A stretch of DNA of 64,000 nucleotides from positions 12,099-76,098 of the forward strand of contig CAYUSB010000041.1 of the NCBI GenBank assembly GCA_964447205.1, given 5' to 3'. The first letter of the stretch is position 1. Each line of letters opens with the position of its first letter. This document shows positions 33,759 to 42,875 of this stretch, one piece after another. The DNA is from JAEUKH01 sp964447205 (GTDB lineage: Bacteria > Myxococcota_A > Polyangia > Polyangiales > Ga0077539). Position numbers and translations under genes: made by a program. Below the pieces are notes generated by a model. It was not told the DNA's origin, searched no databases, and saw only the letters and a list, made by a program, of their open reading frames with translations.

Positions 33759-34070
33759 ATGCCCCGCCTCGACATGCTGGAGAAGCTCGTAGCCCGGGGC
33801 CCCGCCGACCCCTTCCCCTACTACGGCCTCGCCCAGGAGTACCGCAGCCAGGGGCGCCACGAGGACGCCCTCGGCACATTCCGCGACCTCCGGGTGCGGT
33901 TTCCGAGCTACGTCCCGCAGTACCTCATGGCCGCCCAACTCCTCCACGAGCTCGGCAGGACCCCCGAGGCCCGGACATGGTGCGAGGCCGGGATCGAGGC
34001 CGCCCGAACCGCCCGTGACCACCACAGCCTCGGGGAGCTGGAGTCGTTCCTCGGGTCGCTCGCGCCATGA
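33759..34070 (+). CDS. Small TPR-repeat protein
   Basis: 103 residues. Two to three tetratricopeptide-like helix pairs are visible: PFPYYGLAQEYRSQGRHEDALGTFR and AAQLLHELGRTPEARTWCEAGIEAA. No signal peptide. The stop overlaps the NUDIX start (ATGA at 34067-34070), so the two are probably co-translated. TPRs mediate protein interactions; the partner is unknown. Confidence 0.7.
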   Translation: MPRLDMLEKLVARGPADPFPYYGLAQEYRSQGRHEDALGTFRDLRVRFPSYVPQYLMAAQLLHELGRTPEARTWCEAGIEAARTARDHHSLGELESFLGSLAP

Positions 34071-34942
34071 CCGTCACCTTCGACCTCGACGGCAACGATC
34101 CCCCCGCCCCCCGCGACGCCGCCACCGTCCTCGTGGTGCGCGACCCGCCCGGGGGTGGGCCCCCCGAGATCTTCTTCGTCAAACGCAACGCCGAGGCCCG
34201 GTTTATGGGCGGGGCCTACGTCTTCCCCGGAGGCCGCCTCGACCCGGGGGACTGCCTCGACGACGTACCAGGCGACCTCGACCCCGCAGCATGCGCGGCC
34301 CGCCTCGGGGACCTCGACCCCGCCCGGGCCCGAGGCCTCCACGTGGCCGCCCTGCGCGAGTGCCTCGAAGAGTCCGGGCTCCTCCTCGCCGTGGGCGACG
34401 TCCCGGCCCCCGTCCGCGAGGCCCTCCGACACAGCCTCACTCCCCCCGAGGGCGGTCCCCTCGGGGCCCTCCTGCGACAGCACGGGGTCACCCTGCATCT
34501 GTCCGCCCTCGCCCCCATCGCCCGATGGGTCACCCCGCGGGCCGAGACCCGCCGCTTCGACGCCCGGTTCTTCGTGGCCCAGGTGCCCCGCGATGGACAC
34601 CTCCACGCCGCCCACGACGGACGAGAGACCGTCGACAGCGCGTGGCTCACCGCCGCCGAGGCCATCGACCGGGCCCAGCGCCGACAGATCGTGCTGTCTC
34701 CCCCCACCTGGCGCACCCTCGCCGAGCTCCAAGGCCTCGACAGCGCCGCGGCCATCCTCGCCGCAGCCCCCGCCCGGCTCACCCCCATCGAGCCCCACGT
34801 CCGACTCCGCGAAAACACCCTCTGGGTCGAGCTCCCCGACGAGCTGCCCCCGCCCCTGCACCGAGCGCTCCCCGATCTTCCGCACTCTTTCCAGTACCAG
34901 GACGGCGTGTGGCTGCCACACAAGCTGAGATCCGGAGATTAG
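34067..34942 (+). CDS. NUDIX hydrolase
   Basis: 291 residues. The NUDIX motif core RECLEESGLLL is at about residue 110, preceded by GGAYVFPGGRLDPGD; the gap between these parts (about 50 residues, including an Asp-rich stretch) is longer than usual, as in the NUDT19/YfcD-like subgroup with an inserted segment. NUDIX enzymes hydrolyse nucleoside diphosphates linked to another moiety, often CoA or sugars. The Pro-rich C-terminal portion is not conserved. Substrate unknown. Confidence 0.82.
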   Translation: MTVTFDLDGNDPPAPRDAATVLVVRDPPGGGPPEIFFVKRNAEARFMGGAYVFPGGRLDPGDCLDDVPGDLDPAACAARLGDLDPARARGLHVAALRECLEESGLLLAVGDVPAPVREALRHSLTPPEGGPLGALLRQHGVTLHLSALAPIARWVTPRAETRRFDARFFVAQVPRDGHLHAAHDGRETVDSAWLTAAEAIDRAQRRQIVLSPPTWRTLAELQGLDSAAAILAAAPARLTPIEPHVRLRENTLWVELPDELPPPLHRALPDLPHSFQYQDGVWLPHKLRSGD

Positions 34943-35009
34943 GCATCCGACTCCTGCGTTACTTCCTTCTGTGTGGAGAGTAACCGGGATAACCTCACGA
35001 GGCCCCCCA

Positions 35010-36377
35010 ATGGCCGAACTGCCCTCTCGTCCCAATCCACCTCCTCCCCGGGCGCGTCCGACGCCGCGTCGCTCTCAGGGCCCCGCGGCCCAGGTGTACC
35101 TCGCGTCGCAGCTCGCCTCGATCTGCGACGTCGACCTCAAGACCATCCACAATTGGTGCGAGCGCGGGGACGACTCCGAGCCCCCGAGCCTGGAGCACTA
35201 CCGCACCCCCGGGGGGCACCTGCGCTTCGAGCACGGGGCCGTCCTGCGCTTCCTCTCGCGCTGGGGCTACCCCATCCCCGACCCCCTCCTCCTCGACCGC
35301 CCGCACGTGGTGTTCATCGAGCCCGCGCCCGCCGTACGGGCCGAGGCCGCCCGCATCCTCGGGCTGCGTCCCCCCGGGGAAGAGCCGATCCCCGGCGACG
35401 ACGGGCCCGTGCCCGACAGCCCCCTCGGCCTCTGGGCCACCCCGCGGATGTACGCCCACCTCTGGGACGACCCCTTCGCGGCCCTCATCGCCCTCGGCGA
35501 GCGCAGCGGGGCCGGGGCCCCCCCCGACGTGGCCGTGCTCTCCTTGCCCACCCGCGGGATCGACGCCCAGGCCTGGATCGCCGCGGCCCGGCACCACGTC
35601 GGCGAGAGCCTGCGGGTGGTGCTCCTCTGCGACGACCCGGGGGCCGGACCCCTGGCCGAGGTTCCGGGGGTGGCGGCCGTGGTCACCCGCAGCAACCTCT
35701 CGGCCCTGCGCGGCCTCCTCGGGGCCCACGGGGCCCTGCTCCGAGGGCGCCCCGCAGAGAGCGGGAGGGCCCGCGGGATGGCCCGCACCCGGCGGGTCCC
35801 GATGACCCCCCGAGAGCCCATCTTCGTCGCCTCCCAGGTGGCCAGCATCTGGGGCATCGACCTCAAGACCGTGCACGCCTGGGTCGAGCGGGGCGAGATC
35901 GAGGCCTTCCGCACCCCCGGGCGCCACCTGCGCTTCCGTCGGCGCTCGCTGCTGCATTTCCTCCGGCGGTACACCATGGCCATCCCGCCCTCCCTGGCCC
36001 CCGCCCGGCCCCGGGTGATGGTCATCGACCCCGCCGCCGTCTCGGCCGCAGCCCTGGCGGCCACCCTCTCGCGGCGCTTCGAGGTGATCGTGCGGCACGA
36101 CCCCGTGGCCAGCCTCGCCGAGATCGGGGTGTGCTCCGCCGGGGCCTCGATGCTCGACGCCATCGTGGCCGTCATGCCCCCCACGGGGGTCGACCCCGCC
36201 CGGTGGATCACCGCCCTCGCCCGACACCCCGACACCCGCTACACCCGCCTCGTCCTCGTCGGAGGCGACCCCGCCTCCCAACGAGCCTGGCAGGCCCTCG
36301 GGGTCCTGGCCACGGTCGATCCCAGCGACATCGCGGTGCTCCCGACCCTCCTCGACAAAGCCCTCGGGCTCGAGTGA
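35010..36377 (+). CDS. Regulator with tandemly duplicated HTH plus pseudo-receiver units
   Basis: 455 residues. Residues about 28-80 hold a MerR/excisionase-type helix-turn-helix (YLASQLASICDVDLKTIHNW, then HYRTPGGHLRF). Residues about 268-325 hold a second copy (FVASQVASIWGIDLKTVHAW, then AFRTPGRHLRF). Each is followed by a receiver-like domain beginning PHVVFIEPAPAV or PRVMVIDPAAVS. The acidic pair and phosphoacceptor Asp of true receivers are not evident, so these look like pseudo-receivers. The whole protein is an internal duplication of HTH + receiver. It probably binds DNA as a pseudo-dimer. The ATG at 35010 has GAGG 8 bases upstream. Confidence 0.78.
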   Translation: MAELPSRPNPPPPRARPTPRRSQGPAAQVYLASQLASICDVDLKTIHNWCERGDDSEPPSLEHYRTPGGHLRFEHGAVLRFLSRWGYPIPDPLLLDRPHVVFIEPAPAVRAEAARILGLRPPGEEPIPGDDGPVPDSPLGLWATPRMYAHLWDDPFAALIALGERSGAGAPPDVAVLSLPTRGIDAQAWIAAARHHVGESLRVVLLCDDPGAGPLAEVPGVAAVVTRSNLSALRGLLGAHGALLRGRPAESGRARGMARTRRVPMTPREPIFVASQVASIWGIDLKTVHAWVERGEIEAFRTPGRHLRFRRRSLLHFLRRYTMAIPPSLAPARPRVMVIDPAAVSAAALAATLSRRFEVIVRHDPVASLAEIGVCSAGASMLDAIVAVMPPTGVDPARWITALARHPDTRYTRLVLVGGDPASQRAWQALGVLATVDPSDIAVLPTLLDKALGLE

Positions 36378-36434
36378 CCCCCGCCGGGCCCTGACGTTGT
36401 GCCCGCCCCCCAATCCGGCTAGCCTGGGCGCTCG

Positions 36435-37913
36435 ATGCAACCGCCCCCGCCCCTCGCGCCCGGTCAGACCTTCGCCCAGGGGCTCGTCGTGGGAGCCCTG
36501 CTGACAGCCACCAGCACCCGGGCGGTGTACGCGGCCGAGCTCCGCGGAGGCCCCTGCACCCTGTCGGTCTGGTCGCCCGACCTCGCCCCCGACCCCGCCG
36601 CCCGTGACCGCTTCGTGCGCGGAGCCCAAGGCGCGGGGGTGGCCCTTGGGCCGTATGTTCCCGCGGTGCTGGGGGCCGGGGTCGACGCCCGGTCGCAGTC
36701 CCCTTGGGTGATCACCGAGGCCCTCGTGGGCGCCCCCCTGGCCGCCGTCGTGGCCCACCACGGGCCCCTCGACGACACCGCGGCCTACGCCGTCCTGCGG
36801 GCCGTCTGCGACGCCCTGTCCCGCGCCCACGCCGCCGGCAAGGCCCACCTCGGGCTCAGCACCGACAGCGTCTTCCTCACCGACGGGCCCGAAGGCACCT
36901 CCGTGCAGGTCCTCGATTTCGGCGCCGCCGACATCGCCGCCGCCCACGCCGCCGCGGCCGTGGCCCACCCCCCGGAGGCCCTCCTGTGGATGGCCCCCGA
37001 GCTCGCCCAACCCTCCCCCGGGAGCCCCCCGGGCCCCGCGGCCGACGTGTGGTCCCTCGGGCTCCTGGCCTTCTACGCCCTCACCGGGGCCGCGTACTGG
37101 CGGGCCGCGTACGGCGAGACCCTCGACGTGCGCGGGGTGTTCACCGAGGTGATGTTCGCCCCCATGGAGGGGGCCCGCGACCGGGCCGGGTCGTACGGGA
37201 TCCACGGCCGACTGCCGCCCCGCTTCGACGCGTGGTTCGCCCGCTGCGTCACCCGCGACCTGCCCGACCGTTACCCCGACGCCGCCGCCGCCTGGGAGGG
37301 CCTCGCCGCCGCCCTCACCCTCCCCCCGCCGGCCCCCGCCCCGGCCCGCCCGCGGCCCTCCCGACGCCCCTCCGCGCCCCCCCCGGCCATTCCCCCCACA
37401 CGTCCCCCTCCGCCCCTCAGCGAGCCCCCCAGCAGCCCCAGCCTGGCCCCTGCGGCCCTCAACCGCCCCGGGGCCCCCGCCCCCTCCGCGGCGATGCCCG
37501 CGTGGGCCCTGGCCGCCGCCCTGGCCCTGGTCCTTCTGGGCGCCGCCGGGGCCTTCGCCATCGTACGCCGCGGATGGGCCCCGACCCCGTCCGATCCCTC
37601 GGCCCCCATCACCCAACCCGTGGCTCTCCCGACCCCCGGGCCCGACCCCCGGGTGGCCCGAGAGGCCCTCGCCCGCGCGGCCCTCGACCGGGCGGCAGAG
37701 GTGGCCCGCCTCTGCGGCGACGGGTCGGGAGCCTCGGCCGAGGTCACGGCCCGCTACGACGGGCAAGGCTCCGTCACCGAGACCCGCGTGGCCCCGCCCC
37801 TGCACGACACCCCCGTGGGCGAGTGCGTCGTCACCGCCGTACGCGAGACCTCCCTGCCCCCCGACCCCGCGGCCCCCGCGGTGACCGTGTCCCGCACCAT
37901 GCCCCTGCGGTGA
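36435..37913 (+). CDS. Membrane-anchored pseudokinase with AgmX-type C-terminal domain
   Basis: 492 residues. Residues about 10-300 follow the Hanks kinase fold but key residues are lost: the glycine loop is gone (GLVVGALLTATSTRAVYAAEL), the VAIK Lys is replaced (CTLSVW), and HRDLKPEN has become HLGLSTDS, so Asp and Lys of the catalytic loop are missing. DFG (VLDFGAAD), APE (WMAPELA) and DVWSLG remain. A Pro-rich linker leads to a membrane helix at about 354-377. The last 80 residues resemble the AgmX/TonB-C-like domain of the protein at 28790-30652 (TPVGECVVTAVRE). It is likely a catalytically dead scaffold or sensor. Confidence 0.82.
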   Translation: MQPPPPLAPGQTFAQGLVVGALLTATSTRAVYAAELRGGPCTLSVWSPDLAPDPAARDRFVRGAQGAGVALGPYVPAVLGAGVDARSQSPWVITEALVGAPLAAVVAHHGPLDDTAAYAVLRAVCDALSRAHAAGKAHLGLSTDSVFLTDGPEGTSVQVLDFGAADIAAAHAAAAVAHPPEALLWMAPELAQPSPGSPPGPAADVWSLGLLAFYALTGAAYWRAAYGETLDVRGVFTEVMFAPMEGARDRAGSYGIHGRLPPRFDAWFARCVTRDLPDRYPDAAAAWEGLAAALTLPPPAPAPARPRPSRRPSAPPPAIPPTRPPPPLSEPPSSPSLAPAALNRPGAPAPSAAMPAWALAAALALVLLGAAGAFAIVRRGWAPTPSDPSAPITQPVALPTPGPDPRVAREALARAALDRAAEVARLCGDGSGASAEVTARYDGQGSVTETRVAPPLHDTPVGECVVTAVRETSLPPDPAAPAVTVSRTMPLR

Positions 37914-37983
37914 CCGGGCCCCGCGGCGTCAAAGGCGCGCCCGCAGCATGGCCGCCGCACGCCATTTCTGTGGGCTGTCCCGT

Positions 37984-38013
37984 TTGCGATGCCTTGCAAG
38001 ATCAGGCTATCAA
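37984..38013 (+). promoter_or_regulatory. Weak sigma-70-type promoter candidate for the lipoprotein gene
   Basis: TTGCGA (37984-37989) and TATCAA (38008-38013) 18 bases apart, in a slightly AT-richer patch 33 bases before the ATG at 38046. Confidence 0.3.
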
Positions 38014-38045
38014 CGAGGGTCATCCCGCACAGGAGATTGCGCACC

Positions 38046-40691
38046 ATGACTTCTCGTTGGGCCTACGCCCTGCTTCTGTCTGCCACCGCGGCCACCCTCG
38101 CAGGCTGCGGCGACGACCCGACCCCTCCCACCGACGCCGGGGCGACCCAGGACGTCGCCATGACCACCGACCTCGGCGGCGACGCCGCGGTCGACGCAGG
38201 CCCCGCAGACAGCGGCCGCCCTGACGTCGTGGGCACCGACCAGCCCGCCGCGGATGTCCTCGACGCCGCGATCCCCGCCGACGCCGAACCCGACGCCGCG
38301 GCCCCCGACGCCGCCCTCCCCGACGCCGAGCCCGACGCCGCGGCCCCCGACGCCGTCGCGCCTGACGCCGAGGCCGACGCCGGCGTACCCGATGTCCCCC
38401 TCCCCGACGATGTCCCCGCGGGCCCCGACGTGGTGGCCCCGGTCGACAGCGGAAACGACCCCGACAGCGGCCCGATCCCGAGCGACGGGGGTCCCCCGGG
38501 CTTCGGATGCATGGCCCCCCGAGGCGTGATCGCCCTGCCCGGCGCGGTGGCCCCGTTGATGGGCGACACCACGGGCGGGACGAGCACCATCGCGACGAGC
38601 CGCTGCCAGAGCAACACGGGTGGCCCCGAGCACGTCTACACCGTGCAGGTCGCCTCTCGCACCGGCGTCATCTTCGACACCGACGCCATGAGCGGGACCA
38701 CGTTTGACACCGTCCTCTCGCTCCGCAGCGTGTGCGAAAACACCAGCACCGAGCTGTCCTGCGACGACGACGGGGGCGACAACCCCGGCACCTCCTCCGT
38801 GATGCGGGCCGTCCTCGACCCCGGGACGTACGCCCTGGTGGTCGACGGGTTCAACACGCAGTCGGGGCGGTACGTCCTGCGCACGACCCCCTTCGCCGCG
38901 GCCGCCAACGCCACCTGCAACGCCCCCATCACCCTGCCCCTCGGCGACACCATCGCCGCCCAGAGCCTCGCCGGTGCCGGGGCCCCCTCCCGGGCCTGCC
39001 GCACCAACAGCTTCGGGGGCCAGCTCTTCTACAGCCTCACGGTCCCCGCCAGCACCACGGTTCAGGTCGTCGTCACCCCGACCGGGACGACCCCCGGCTG
39101 GACCCCAGTGCTCCGGGTGCTCAACCAGTGCGAGGACACCGCCTGCTTCGCCGACGCCCAGGGGGGAGCAGGCACGGCCGCCACCACGGTGTTCGCCAAC
39201 GGGTCGCCGACCCCGCAGACGTACATCCTCTCGGTGGCCAGCACCGCGGTGACCGAGGGCACCTTCAGCATCGCGGCCACGTCGATGTCCGGGGTCGCCC
39301 CTGGGGCCACCTGCGACAACGCCGTGACCCTCGCCCCCGGGGCCACCGTCAGCGCCCAGGACTCCTCCACGGGCCTCGGGCCCAACACCCTCTGCCAGAC
39401 CAACGGCCGACAGCTCTACTACCGGGTGAGCGTCCCCGCGGGGCAGAGGGTCCGGGTGACCGCCACGCCCGCCGAGACCCCCGCCCGCACGGCGGTGATC
39501 CGGGTCCTCGACGGCTGCCTGGCCGCCACCTGCGCCCAGAGCCACGTCGGGACCACCTCAGGGAGCCCCGTGTCGGCCACCCTGGTCAACGCGGCCATCG
39601 CGCCCCGCGACTTCCTCCTGAGCGTGAGCAGCAACAGCTCCACGTCGCCGATGGTCTTCTCCCTCGCGGCCTCGGCGGCGGTCGCCACGGCCGACGGAGA
39701 CACCTGCGACACCCCGGCCGACCTCGTGCCCGGCATGACCCTCTCGGGGCAGGACACCGCCACCGCGTTTCGTCCGCCCCCGTCGTGCCTGAGCGGGGGC
39801 AACGTGCGGTACTACGCGGTGCGGGTTCCGGGGGGGCAGCGGGTGACCGTACGGGCCACCCCCTCGGCGGGGCTCACCCTGCGCATGCGGGCCCTCACCC
39901 AGTGCGAGGCGACCACCTGCGCGGCCAGCACCACGGGCGGCGCGGGGGCCGTCACCCCCATGGCCCTGTCCAACTGGGGCAGCACCGAGCAGGTGTACTT
40001 CGTAGCCGTGGGGAGCTCGTCCACCACCACCCAGGGCACCTTCTCGATCACGACCGAGCAGACCGCCCTCAACGTCGCGTACACCACGTCGATGGTCCCG
40101 CCGAGCTGCGACGACCTGTCGACCGGGACCGCGGTGCAGCCCACCTCGGGCTGGTCGGACGACAGCGCCACGGCCATCGCCCCGCTGCCCTTCTCCGTGC
40201 CCTTCATGGGCGCCACGGCCACCCACTACTCCGTGACCTCCAACGGCTTCGCGCAGCTCTGGCCGTCGATGAGCGGGAGCCCGAGCACCGACTACGCCAA
40301 CGTCCCCCTGGTGGGCTCGGGCCCGAGCAACATGGTGGCCCCCTTCTGGGACGACCTCACGACCATCAGCGGCGGAGGCACCGGGGTCCGGGTGGCCACC
40401 CTCGGCATGGGCATCGACCGCCGCTTCGTCATCGGCTGGAACAACTGGGCCGCCGTGGGGGCCTCAGGCACCTCCCTGAGCTTCCAGGCGAAGCTCTTCG
40501 AGGCCATGGGGATCATCGAGTTTCACTACTGCACCCTCACCTCGGGGATGAGCACCAACGCCGGGCGGGTGTCGGGCGACTCGGCCTCGGTCGGCGTGCA
40601 GAACGCGGCCCGCGATGCGGGCATCTCCCTGTCCTACAACATCCCCCTGGTCTTCACCGAGCTCGCGGTGCGACTCACCCCGAGGCCCTGA
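38046..40691 (+). CDS. Large lipoprotein with Asp/Ala/Pro linker and repeated beta-sandwich domains
   Basis: 881 residues. Lipobox LAGC gives Cys21. Residues about 22-150 are a low-complexity PDAxxPDA linker. Three to four repeats of a pre-peptidase (PPC)-like beta-sandwich follow (patterns such as GTYALVVDGFNTQSGRYVL, QLFYSLTVPASTTVQV, QLYYRVSVPAGQRVRVTATP, and VRYYAVRVPGGQRVTVRATP). The last 180 residues contain FSVPFMGATATHYSVTSNGF and AGRVSGDSASVGVQNA, resembling a nidogen-like domain. It is an outer surface or outer-membrane-linked protein with no enzymatic motif. AGGAGA precedes the ATG at 38046, which starts the signal peptide. Confidence 0.83.
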   Translation: MTSRWAYALLLSATAATLAGCGDDPTPPTDAGATQDVAMTTDLGGDAAVDAGPADSGRPDVVGTDQPAADVLDAAIPADAEPDAAAPDAALPDAEPDAAAPDAVAPDAEADAGVPDVPLPDDVPAGPDVVAPVDSGNDPDSGPIPSDGGPPGFGCMAPRGVIALPGAVAPLMGDTTGGTSTIATSRCQSNTGGPEHVYTVQVASRTGVIFDTDAMSGTTFDTVLSLRSVCENTSTELSCDDDGGDNPGTSSVMRAVLDPGTYALVVDGFNTQSGRYVLRTTPFAAAANATCNAPITLPLGDTIAAQSLAGAGAPSRACRTNSFGGQLFYSLTVPASTTVQVVVTPTGTTPGWTPVLRVLNQCEDTACFADAQGGAGTAATTVFANGSPTPQTYILSVASTAVTEGTFSIAATSMSGVAPGATCDNAVTLAPGATVSAQDSSTGLGPNTLCQTNGRQLYYRVSVPAGQRVRVTATPAETPARTAVIRVLDGCLAATCAQSHVGTTSGSPVSATLVNAAIAPRDFLLSVSSNSSTSPMVFSLAASAAVATADGDTCDTPADLVPGMTLSGQDTATAFRPPPSCLSGGNVRYYAVRVPGGQRVTVRATPSAGLTLRMRALTQCEATTCAASTTGGAGAVTPMALSNWGSTEQVYFVAVGSSSTTTQGTFSITTEQTALNVAYTTSMVPPSCDDLSTGTAVQPTSGWSDDSATAIAPLPFSVPFMGATATHYSVTSNGFAQLWPSMSGSPSTDYANVPLVGSGPSNMVAPFWDDLTTISGGGTGVRVATLGMGIDRRFVIGWNNWAAVGASGTSLSFQAKLFEAMGIIEFHYCTLTSGMSTNAGRVSGDSASVGVQNAARDAGISLSYNIPLVFTELAVRLTPRP

Positions 40692-40694
40692 GAC

Positions 40695-41447
40695 TCAGGG
40701 GCAACGAAACATCGCCACCAGGTCGGCGAGGTCGGCGTCGGAGAGCTGCTCCTCGGCGAACGGGGGCATGCTCCCGGCGTACCCGAGGAAGCTCCCGTGG
40801 CGGGTCTTCTGGTACACCACCAGGCGGACGTAGCCGGCGTAGTCAGGCACTCCGACGGGGAGCTCGCCCTGGCAGTGTTCGGTGAGGGTGTCGGAGGGCA
40901 GGAGGCTGGTCAGGGGGGCCAGTCGGCCCGCCCCTTGCCCGAACGAGCCGTGGCACGAGGCGCAGGCCCGCTGCCACACGACGGCCCCTCGGGTCGGGTC
41001 GCCCTGGTCTCCGAGGTCGCGCGAGGTGCGAGGCCAGGTGAAGGTCCGCGGGGACGTGCCCGCTGGGTCGTTCGGGGGGCTCAGGGCGTCGAGCCAGGCC
41101 CACAAGGCCTGCCCGTCGGGGCCGTCGAGGTCGGCGTCCTGCCCGCGCATGAAATGAACCCAACACCGCCCCACCGCCTCGCGCAGGTGGAGGACCTCGC
41201 CGTTCCAGTACGAGGGGCGACGGGCGGCCCCCTGGAGGGTGGCTCCAGGCAGGATGCGGTCGCCCACGTCGGCCGGGCGTTCGGCGTGGCAGGTGAGGCA
41301 GGCGAAGCGGTTGTACTGCGACCGCGAGACCGTGGGGTCGCGGGCCAGGGCCGCACCCCGCACCGCCAGGGGCTCCTCGCGTACGGTGTCCCCGCAGCCC
41401 ACGAGGCCCCACACCATCGCCGCCCCGAACACCGCCGCAGCCCTCAC
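40695..41447 (-). CDS. Di-haem c-type cytochrome lipoprotein
   Basis: 250 residues. Lipobox LVGC places Cys18. Two haem c sites are seen, CLTCH (near residue 50) and CASCH (near 163), with a Met ligand candidate in GSMPPF near the end. It resembles the cytochrome domains that accompany peroxidase-like or surface electron-transfer proteins. The GTG start overlaps the stop of the propeller gene upstream (41444-41447), so the two are translated together. The gene converges with the 881-residue lipoprotein, 3 bases apart. Confidence 0.82.
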   Translation of the reverse strand: MRAAAVFGAAMVWGLVGCGDTVREEPLAVRGAALARDPTVSRSQYNRFACLTCHAERPADVGDRILPGATLQGAARRPSYWNGEVLHLREAVGRCWVHFMRGQDADLDGPDGQALWAWLDALSPPNDPAGTSPRTFTWPRTSRDLGDQGDPTRGAVVWQRACASCHGSFGQGAGRLAPLTSLLPSDTLTEHCQGELPVGVPDYAGYVRLVVYQKTRHGSFLGYAGSMPPFAEEQLSDADLADLVAMFRCP

Positions 41448-42718
41448 CGCGCACCCCCCGGGGTGTAAAACACGATCGCGTCGGGGTAGGTCCCCACCAC
41501 GTACCGATGCCGCACCGCGAGGCTATCCGGGTCGAGGGCCAGGACCGTCCCGGCCTCGGCCGTGGTGCGCCCGTGAACCCCCTCGCACACGAGGTACACC
41601 AGCCCGTCGGGGCCTCGGGCCACCTGGTGCGGCAGCACACACTCCTCGCGCGTAAAACTCACCCGCTGCAGGATCTCCAGCGGGGCCCGGGTGCTCATCC
41701 GCACGAGCTCGTCGCGGCTCTGGGTGGGCACGAGCATGGTGGCCCCGTCGCGGGACACCTCGGGGAAGAAGGGTCTTCCCGCGAGGCGACGGGTGACCCG
41801 GGCGGGGTCGATCTGGCCCGTGGCCACGTCGTACGCGAGGAGGGCCCCGGACTCGGTGCAGCCCAGCCAGACGGTCAGCCCGTCGGGGGCGAGGCCGATG
41901 CTGTACGGGCCGTGGGTGGGGCTCGTGACGCTGGCCGGGGCCGAGCCCGTGATGTACGCGAGGCGCACCCGGGCGGGGCGTTGGGTGAGGTCGACCACCC
42001 CGAGGGCGTCGTCGCCGAAGCAGGCCAGGTACAGGGTGTTTCCGTCGGGGGACAGGGCCATCCCGTGGGGGGCCACGCAGACCGGGATGGTCTCCACACG
42101 GGTCATGGTGGCGGTGTCGATCACCACCACGGTCCCGCGCTGACGGGCGGGGTCGGTGGGGTTCTCCTGGGCCCGGCGGAGGTCGAAATGGGAGACGTAG
42201 GCCCGGCGACGGTCGGGGGAGAGCACCATGTCGCCGGGGTTGGCGTCGACGTCGACGCGGCCGAGGAGGCGCATGTCGCACAGGGATCGTTTGATGAACA
42301 CCCCCGGCACCGCGGCCGAGCCGTGGGCAGCATGCGGGCCCGGGAGCACCGCAGGAGCCGGGAAGGACAGGGGCATGTAGACCACCCCCTCCACCGGGTC
42401 GAGGGCCAGGTGATGCGGCCCATTCTCCGCCAGCGGGGTCACCGGAACCGGCAACGGATCGGACACCCTCCGGGCCCCGAGGTCGAGGACCGACAACGAG
42501 TTCATCAGCGAGTTGGTGATGACCCCGACGCCCCCGTCCGGCACCTCCCAGCCCGTACACCCCGGACCCCAGGGCGTCGCGTCGGGGGCCCGATACACCA
42601 CCTGGGTGTCGCCGCAGCCCCCGAGGGCCCCCACCACCACCCCGATGCCCAGAACAGAAACGCCCGCCCCGGGCACCCTCGCCCCCGACCCTGAACGACT
42701 CCGTGGTTTCAACGCCAT
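41444..42718 (-). CDS. YVTN-type beta-propeller lipoprotein
   Basis: 424 residues from the ATG at 42718, which has GAGG 6 bases upstream; a GTG upstream at 42757 is less likely. Lipobox LGGC. Repeats of the YVTN/surface-layer propeller type are recognisable (VGVITNSLMNSLSVLDLGARRV, DMVLSPDRRRAYVSHFD, MALSPDGNTLYLACFGDDALGVVDL, SIGLAPDGLTVWLG). Such propellers scaffold redox proteins or bind ligands in the periplasm. It overlaps the di-haem cytochrome gene, suggesting a joint function in an extracytoplasmic redox unit. Divergent from the next lipoprotein gene with 157 bases between starts. Confidence 0.83.
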   Translation of the reverse strand: MALKPRSRSGSGARVPGAGVSVLGIGVVVGALGGCGDTQVVYRAPDATPWGPGCTGWEVPDGGVGVITNSLMNSLSVLDLGARRVSDPLPVPVTPLAENGPHHLALDPVEGVVYMPLSFPAPAVLPGPHAAHGSAAVPGVFIKRSLCDMRLLGRVDVDANPGDMVLSPDRRRAYVSHFDLRRAQENPTDPARQRGTVVVIDTATMTRVETIPVCVAPHGMALSPDGNTLYLACFGDDALGVVDLTQRPARVRLAYITGSAPASVTSPTHGPYSIGLAPDGLTVWLGCTESGALLAYDVATGQIDPARVTRRLAGRPFFPEVSRDGATMLVPTQSRDELVRMSTRAPLEILQRVSFTREECVLPHQVARGPDGLVYLVCEGVHGRTTAEAGTVLALDPDSLAVRHRYVVGTYPDAIVFYTPGGAR

Positions 42719-42875
42719 TTCGCCTCGCAGTTTGCGCCATTCCACCGTCGTATGCACGCCCCTCTGGCTGCGACGGCGCGTCGCATGTCAGGGGTCGGGC
42801 GCGGGGCCTTCTTTGAGGGGGATGGTGTGGGTGCCGCTTGACCCCTTGCGGGGTTGTGGGAGAGCGTCCCCAACA

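Noticed and set aside
38046..40691. Longer lipoprotein start at 37989
   Set aside because: The extension has no ribosome-binding site and would put charged residues before the signal peptide; ATG 38046 with AGGAGA fits better.
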